Shown: one piece after another, positions 26,903 to 32,500 of the stretch
Numbering within the stretch: position 1 is the first letter of the stretch
How the letters are laid out: each line of letters begins with the position of its first letter
From: Chrysomallon squamiferum
Lineage: Eukaryota; Mollusca; Gastropoda; Neomphalida; Peltospiridae
Length of the DNA: 32,500 bases
Assembly (NCBI GenBank): GCA_012295275.1
Contig: CM022671.1
Coordinates: 31,203,750-31,236,249, forward strand
Direction: 5' to 3'
Program-made: the position numbers and the translations under genes
Notes under the pieces: generated by a model
The model's database searches: none
Seen by the model: the letters and a program-made list of their open reading frames with translations, nothing else
What the model was told of the DNA's origin: nothing

Positions 26903-27285
26903 ATAATTGGAGTAATAGCAGTAGTAGTAGTAGTAACAGAAGTAGTAGCAATAATATTAGTAGTAGTAGTAACAGTATTAGTAATAATAGTAGTTGTAAT
27001 AATAGTAGTTGCAATAGTGGTAGGAGTAGTAGTAACAGTAGTAGTAGTAGTAGCAGCAGCAGCAGTAGTAGCAGTAGCAGTAGTAGTACTAATAAGAGTA
27101 GTAACAGAAGTAGTAGTAGTAATAGAAGTAGTAGTAGCATTAGTAATAGCAGCAGTAGTAGCAGTATAGCAGTACTACTGATAACAATACTAATCGTAGT
27201 AGCAGTAGTTGTACTGGTAATAGTTGTAGTGGTAGAAGAAGTAGTATTAAGAGTAGTAGTATTAATAAAAAAGTTGTGGTCTAAG
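26850..27285. repeat. Long imperfect (GTA)n/(AGT)n trinucleotide region
   Basis: About 435 bp of GTA units mixed with GCA, ATA, ACA and GAA variants. It is open as poly-Val/Ile/Ala on the plus strand and poly-Leu on the minus strand. These are translation artefacts, though the absence of stops is extensive. Confidence 0.95.
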
Positions 27286-27293
27286 TAGAAAAT

Positions 27294-27359
27294 TATGTGT
27301 GTTTACGTGTTTGTGTTAATGTATGTGTGTTTACGTGTTTGTGTTAATGTATGTGTGTG
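27294..27359. repeat. 28-bp tandem duplication
   Basis: Two exact-looking copies of TATGTGTGTTTACGTGTTTG plus TGTTAATG (27294-27321, 27322-27349), with a partial third. Confidence 0.9.
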
Positions 27360-27517
27360 TCTATGGTTGCTGTTATTCTTCTTCTTGTTGTTTGTTTGCT
27401 TGTTGTTAAGGGAAAACGAGACAAGTCATCTAGAATTGTACACTTTCACGAACCCTTTCACAGAAACGAAAGTGATCAACACAGTTATACTGAACTACAT
27501 GCATATATATTTTATAT

Positions 27518-27578
<61 letters not shown>
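27518..27578. repeat. (CT)n microsatellite
   Basis: About 30 CT dinucleotides, followed by short TCTA units. Confidence 0.97.
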
Positions 27579-27582
<4 letters not shown>

Positions 27583-27765
27583 TCTCTCTATCTACCTATC
27601 TATCTGTATTTATATGTATTATTATTATTATTATTTGGTAGGGTTTTTTTGGGGGGGTTGTGGGTATTTTGAGGGGGAGTTGTTTGTTTGCGTTTTGTTA
27701 ATTTCTTCTTTTTTAATCCTATTAAGCTGAGGAAGTATTTTGTTTTGAAAACAATTATTATTATG

Positions 27766-27796
<31 letters not shown>

Positions 27797-28486
27797 CTCA
27801 CTTTCTTCTCTTTCGTTTTCCTGTGTTACTTTCTTAAATTGATCTACTTTTTATTTTTTATTTTTGTTTTTTAATTATTTTTCACTACGTAGTTGTTTAT
27901 TGCTTGTTTATCAAATTGTTTATTAATCGGTGCAGTAATGACCTTGTGTATTTATTTCCCTGCTATTGTTCGACCTTGACTCCAACGCCACCATACTAAC
28001 AATCTAAACCAAAGAATCCCATGAAGTCAACGTGACAAGTCTATTGTGTTCTCCAGCACCTTGTGCTCTCAAAAATCAATGATTCGATCTTCCGTCCAAT
28101 TACACTTAAATAACAACCTCCTGTACGTCTGCTGAACAGGTTACGACTTGTAAGTTAACGTAATTCTTTAGCGCGCTGTGTTGTGAATCCGCGCACCTCC
28201 TTTTGTCGTTTCGTGGTCGCAGGAGTGAAAAAACCAATACCGGATTTAACGATTGATTTTTTTTGTTTTTTTGTTTGTTGTTGTTTTTGTTTATTTGTTG
28301 TTGTTTTTTTGTTGTTTTTTGTGTTGTTTTTTTTTCTTCTTCTTAAGCATAAGTAGGCTTAACAAACTACATCTTTGGCTCTATTTTTTATTTTTTATTT
28401 TTTATTTTTTTTGTTCACGTTTTACTGTTAAGACATGTAAAACATTATTATTACTGTTTTTGTTGTTTGTTTTTATTTTATTTTTA
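27579..28486. other. Spacer with TTA, T and TTTG low-complexity stretches
   Basis: Includes G-rich TTTTTTGGGGGGG (about 27644), TTA repeats (27757-27794), a low-copy part at 27940-28250 and a T/TTG-rich part at 28255-28480. No gene is seen. Confidence 0.5.
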
Positions 28487-28508
28487 TTTATTATTATTAT
28501 TATTATTA

Positions 28509-28553
<45 letters not shown>

Positions 28554-28555
28554 CA

Positions 28556-28630
<75 letters not shown>
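28487..28630. repeat. Long (TTA)n microsatellite
   Basis: About 47 TTA trinucleotides with few interruptions. Confidence 0.97.
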
Positions 28631-29097
28631 CTTATTTTAATCTTGACTGTTACATATCATAATAACATTGTAACTCCCTAGGAGAGGACGAAGTCAACAA
28701 AACACTTGGACAGGACGCCACGATAGGCGTACTTAACTTACACGAATATCTGAGTGTTTCCCAAGCGTTACACAAAAACATCCGTGTTTCCGAAGTACGT
28801 GTTTCGTTATTGTTATTCTGTCCGTGTTCTGTAACCCGCTTACCAGAATGAAAATCCACGATGACCGCGTCGTTTATGTACAGCAATGAAAAACATTTGA
28901 CTGAACGAGAGATGTATCGCCGTGGTATCGCCGTGGTAACGATATGATGGCATTATGTAATGGAAAAAGGTTGTCACTTAATTGATTTTTCAAAGCAATA
29001 TTCCAGATACGTACCTAAATAACATAAAATAACGATTTTACATCGTTTCATTTGTTTGCTTGTTCAAAGTAATTTTTTTCTTTTGATATTTTCCTTT
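28631..29097. other. Low-copy spacer
   Basis: Mixed sequence with moderate GC at 28680-28940 and a 13-base direct repeat, GTATCGCCGTGGT (28913-28937 area). The minus frame at 28650-28886 (78 residues) is unrecognised. Confidence 0.45.
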
Positions 29098-29158
<61 letters not shown>

Positions 29159-29190
29159 GTCTACATGTCTGTCTGTCTGTCTTTCTCTCT
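29098..29190. repeat. (CT)n and (TCTG)n
   Basis: About 27 CT dinucleotides (to 29154), then TCTG units. Confidence 0.95.
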
Positions 29191-29376
29191 CTATTAGTAG
29201 TAGTAGTAATAGAACTAGCATAATAGCAGCAGAGGTAATAGCAGCAGCAGTAGCAGAAGTAGTAACAGTAGTAGTAGTAATCGTAGGAGGAGTAGTAGTT
29301 GTTGTAGTAGAGTATTAGTAGTAGTACTAATACTAGTACTAGTAGTAGTAGTAGTTAAAGTAGTAGTAGTAGTAGA
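29191..29376. repeat. Imperfect (AGT)n/(GCA)n trinucleotide block
   Basis: Degenerate triplets similar in kind to those at 26850-27285. Confidence 0.9.
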
Positions 29377-29481
29377 AAAGCTTTTTACAGAGAATCCTGC
29401 ACTGATTAACAAAAAATCGTAAGATTAACAAGCTCTGACTTCGTCTGTTTACGTTTGTTTTGTTCTTATGAAGCGATGCGA

Positions 29482-29581
29482 TGACGTCACGAGCTAACAG
29501 ACGACGCAGTCTTTGTTTTTACGTAATGGCATGCGCACTGGCAAGTGGACGTGAACTTACAAATAGCTATTGGCCATCTTG
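29482..29581. promoter_or_regulatory. CRE + NRF1-like + CCAAT + YY1-like motif cluster
   Basis: A perfect TGACGTCA (29482-29489), GCATGCGCA (NRF1-like, 29529-29537), ATTGG (inverted CCAAT, 29569-29573) and GCCATCTTG (YY1-like, 29573-29581) lie within 100 bp of CpG-richer sequence. This resembles a TATA-less metazoan promoter. The 93-residue plus frame at 29481-29762 overlaps it but has no recognisable domain. Confidence 0.38.
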
Positions 29582-30490
29582 CAGCTTATGTCACTTATCT
29601 GTTATCTGCAGGAAGCGTTCTGCTTTGTCATCATTACAGTGGTTCAGACTGGCTAAAGACGTCATCATACGGTACGATTTCTGTAGCCGTCCTGTAGTAA
29701 GCTTTCACCAATGTTGTATAGTAGATATGTTTATGATATCCCATCCTGAATCAGCTATTTGAACAAAAAATGTATTAAAGCGTGCAGTGCTAGTCACAGT
29801 GACCGGCTGAAAATAAATATATTTAGAGTCAGATTGAGGGTGGGGGAAAAGTTCAAGATTAATATTTAAAATTAAAAAGAATGTAATTATAATATACATC
29901 ATAGATTCTTCGTTCGAAAGTATTTATATTAAAATAATATACATACAACTGTGAGCTCTTAAATAAACGCCGCCAATTATCAAGCGTCGAATGAAACGCT
30001 AAGAGATGTGTGGAGAATAATTAACAGATCAGGTTTAAAAAAATCGTTACTACAAATTGTAGCCTGTGATTGTGGCTTTATCTGTAATATAACATTGTCA
30101 AAACTGTATTCATTACATAACATCTCCATTCTGCGATTCCCAACAGACACAGATCATCTTTGCAAAAAGAAACATAGCTGTTAAATATTCTAATATTTAC
30201 TGGTGCCGTGGGTTTTGTTGTACGTGTTGCTTCTGTCTGTGTTTCGACACTCGCAGAATATAGAACCAATCCTTCATGATGATCTTGTGTCAAATTAAAG
30301 TTAAAGCTCCTTCGCCACGTATCATTCTGTGTAAAATTATATATTTATATATTTTATTATTTCCCCTTAGATAGATTAGATAGATAGTGTTAGTGTTTCT
30401 ACTTCTACAGCTAGATAGACATAATATACCTTTCTACCTATCTATTTATCTAATCTACCTCTCTGTCTATCTATCTATTTCTTGACATGT
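29582..30490. other. Low-copy spacer
   Basis: About 900 bp of mixed AT-rich sequence. TCTA-type short repeats lie at 30370-30480. No recognisable gene is seen on either strand. Confidence 0.45.
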
Positions 30491-30497
30491 AGGCTTA

Positions 30498-30541
30498 TAT
30501 GTGTGTGTGTGTGTGCGCGTGTGTGTGTGTGTGTGCGCGTC
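30498..30541. repeat. (GT)n with GCGC steps
   Basis: Two GT runs, each ending in GTGCGCGT. The stretch is fully alternating purine-pyrimidine. Confidence 0.9.
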
Positions 30542-31257
30542 TTATATCAATGCTGATGAGGTTAGTATTAAAGACAGACGCTATAATTACGTTAGGCTAG
30601 AATATCGCTGACTTAGCCATTGTTTCCAAACGATTTCAGCCTAGCCCGTGCATGTGTACTAAGTCCACTGTTACAGACAGAGCTCATTTTTCATGATATA
30701 AAATTACTCGTATCAATGCGCGGTAATTCGAGGCTGAAATTAAATCCAGTTGTTGATGCTCTCCGACCCACACACGACGTATCAACTTACACGATGCCGA
30801 GTGTTAGAGAAACAGTTCTTTTTTTTTTGTCGTGGCTTTTTTTCTTTGCTGGCAACAACCTCAGTTAACGTCGGCTGAATAATAATTCAATAAATATTCC
30901 TCATTAAACGACAGTGCGCTAATTACGTATCTGATTAACATATTGTATGCATCTAATTCAAACCAATTAGACCATGAGAAATGAAAAAAGAAAGAAACTC
31001 ACATAGTACTGTTTTAACAAGGCGCCACTACATTTTCATGTTAATGATTTTTAGGGTGACCGACCACCTAAAGGGTTTTTGGCGTAATGTTTGTTTAAGA
31101 AAGAAATCCCACTGCTTGGTTACTTTTATCTGCTAGCAGAAAGTGATATTTTATACTCACCTTCTCGTGGGCTGTATGATACAATGAGTAATACCTGTGA
31201 AACACTTATGCTGTATGCAGGCTGGAACGGGAAATAACTAAATACACGAAACAGGCA
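30542..31257. other. Low-copy spacer
   Basis: Mixed sequence. The 82-residue frame at 30620-30868 is not recognised. The part next to 31258 would be the SINE body if the minus-strand tRNA-like head is real. Confidence 0.4.
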
Positions 31258-31314
31258 GGATTGAGCCTAAAACTCATAGCATATAGTGTCAGTGCGCTCT
31301 GACCACTGAACTCA
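31258..31314 (-). mobile_element. tRNA-derived SINE head (pol III A and B boxes)
   Basis: On the minus strand TGAGTTCAGTGGTCAGAGC (31296-31314) is a good A-box/D-arm match to tRNA genes. GGCTCAATCC (31258-31267) is a good B-box match, with 28 bases between them. The T-stem and acceptor stem do not pair, so this is not a functional tRNA. It is best read as the head of a SINE whose body would run from 31257 down to about 31070. The family is not identified. Confidence 0.5.
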
Positions 31315-31373
31315 TTTTTCCCATTCCCATCAGTAACTCCAAAACAACCAGAAATTTTAATTTTTTAATTTTG

Positions 31374-31546
31374 TCTTTTTTTCTTTCTTTCTTTCTTTCT
31401 TCTTGTTTTCTTTTTCTTCTTATCATCATCATCATCATCATCATCATCACCATTAATGTTGTTATCATCGTAAATTATCATTATTATTATTATATTATTG
31501 GTGCTATTATTATTATTATTGTTGTTGTTGTTGTTGTTGTTGTTGT
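31374..31546. repeat. (TTTC)n, (ATC)n, (ATT)n and (GTT)n low-complexity block
   Basis: TTTC units (31380-31400), ATC units (31421-31450), ATT (31478-31520) and GTT (31521-31546). Confidence 0.92.
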
Positions 31547-32411
31547 GTTTCTGTATATGACATATAACTTATTACACTTTATTTACTGTTATAACACAGA
31601 GGAAATGCATATATACATCGGGAAGTTAACAGCTGTAAATTCTGACAAACATACAGGAAGAGATAATTAGCCAATCAGCGTGCTTCGTTCAGTCCTGTTC
31701 GCGATGTCATTTCCTGTTTCGGGGGTGGGGAGGACAAATTCATTGTTGTGGGAGGAAAAACGAGTTTCTGTTAAATTGCTATGCGTCAGTGTTTACAAGT
31801 GTTTTTAAAATAAAACAGAGCAGTAAACAAAAATAAGAGATAACGGAAAATAATTTCTTCCTTGTTCTTTGTCTGTGTTTTATGTTTTTTAGCACGTGTG
31901 TTCGTGTGTGTACTGTTGCATTATTTACATACTGAAATAGAAGTAGTAATAGTTGCAGTTGTAATAACTGTGTGTTTACGTGATAATTGTCGTTGTCGCC
32001 GTCGTCGTTTCATATCTGCGTGTAAACAAAGGACGACGGTGATGTAATGGAGGTGATAATTTGTGTCGTTGGCGTAATAAATGAAGTGTTATTATTAACA
32101 GTATTTGCATGTTAATACTGTCACAACATCACCGACAGTTTTTTGTTTTTTTGTTACCATGACAGTCGTTGTAGTTGTAGTTGTATGGTGATAACGATAA
32201 TTGTTGCTGATCTTATTACGATAGAATTATTAATTGTAAGCGTGTTTTAGCGTGAGTTTGTTGTAGTTGTTGTTGTTGCTGTTGTTGTTGTCGTAGGTGG
32301 CGACTGCTTCGGTAAATGCTTGTTTGTTGTTTTAAGGAGATTTTTTTATTAGTATTATTTGTTCTATTTTTTCCTTACTTTTTTTTTTCTTTCCTGTTTT
32401 TTTTTCTCCAC

Positions 32412-32412
<1 letters not shown>
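31547..32412. other. Spacer with degenerate GTT/TAT triplets
   Basis: Low-copy at 31547-31860, then T-, GTT- and GTC-rich sequence. No gene is seen. Confidence 0.5.

Positions 32413-32479
<67 letters not shown>
32413..32479. repeat. (GT)n microsatellite
   Basis: About 33 GT dinucleotides near the window end. Confidence 0.97.
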
Positions 32480-32480
<1 letters not shown>

Positions 32481-32500
32481 TTATAATAATTGTTGCCAGC

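Noticed and set aside
27644-27680. G-rich stretch as a G-quadruplex
   Set aside because: The G runs are irregular and do not form four separated tracts of three or more within a short span.
29481-29762. 93-codon plus-strand ORF over the promoter-like cluster
   Set aside because: Composition is ordinary, but no domain or homologue is recognised and it overlaps the putative promoter motifs, so it is not listed as a gene.
31258-31314. Functional tRNA gene on the minus strand
   Set aside because: A and B boxes are good, but the T-stem and acceptor stem do not pair, so a SINE head is more likely.

Overview
This window looks like gene-poor, repeat-saturated DNA from a metazoan nuclear genome. I recognise no protein-coding gene, rRNA gene or intact tRNA gene. 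Base composition is AT-rich, and very long, often nearly pure microsatellites recur every few hundred bases: (AC)n/(GT)n, (CT)n/(GA)n, (ATT)n, (GTT)n, (GTA)n, (TCTA)n, (CATA)n and homopolymer T or A. Almost every long reading frame is translated microsatellite (Leu-Ser, Thr-His, Cys-Val, Arg-Glu, poly-Phe and the like). This density and mix, plus degenerate tRNA-derived SINE-like pieces, fits a mollusc and perhaps a cephalopod. That is a judgement from overall appearance; no marker gene supports it.

Layout. Positions 1-8000 are AT-rich spacer with homopolymers, short tandem repeats and a roughly 339 bp (AC)n tract at 6673-7011; a CTCF-like core lies at 1616-1625. Positions 8050-8320 hold several decayed tRNA-like (SINE-like) pieces. 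A GGCT/GGAT repeat follows, then a facing (CT)n/(GA)n pair at 8880-9106. Two small minisatellites (23 bp and 21 bp units) lie at 9901-10079 and 10494-10580. Positions 11241-17700 are mainly microsatellites, interrupted by a GC-richer island with a compact promoter-like motif cluster near 15446-15471 and a strong CTCF-like motif at 17506-17520. A 22 bp minisatellite of about 26 units fills 18296-18874 and is open in all forward frames.

The most structured region is 20059-25391. It holds four tandem copies of a roughly 1.2-1.3 kb element with long terminal inverted repeats (fold-back or MITE-like, with no transposase). The copies alternate in type A-B-A-B, so the array is really two dimers of about 2.66 kb. 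Each copy carries the same ordered set of internal microsatellites between conserved unique cores. Its terminal repeats carry perfect TGACGTCA (CRE) palindromes, seven intact in the array. At the centre, two copies abut as a nearly perfect 69 bp-arm palindrome.

Positions 25400-32500 return to microsatellite-rich spacer: a roughly 430 bp GTA-type repeat, a long (TTA)n tract, a promoter-like cluster at 29482-29581, and a clear but degenerate tRNA-derived SINE promoter on the minus strand at 31258-31314. No set of genes working together can be described. The regulatory-site calls are motif matches only.
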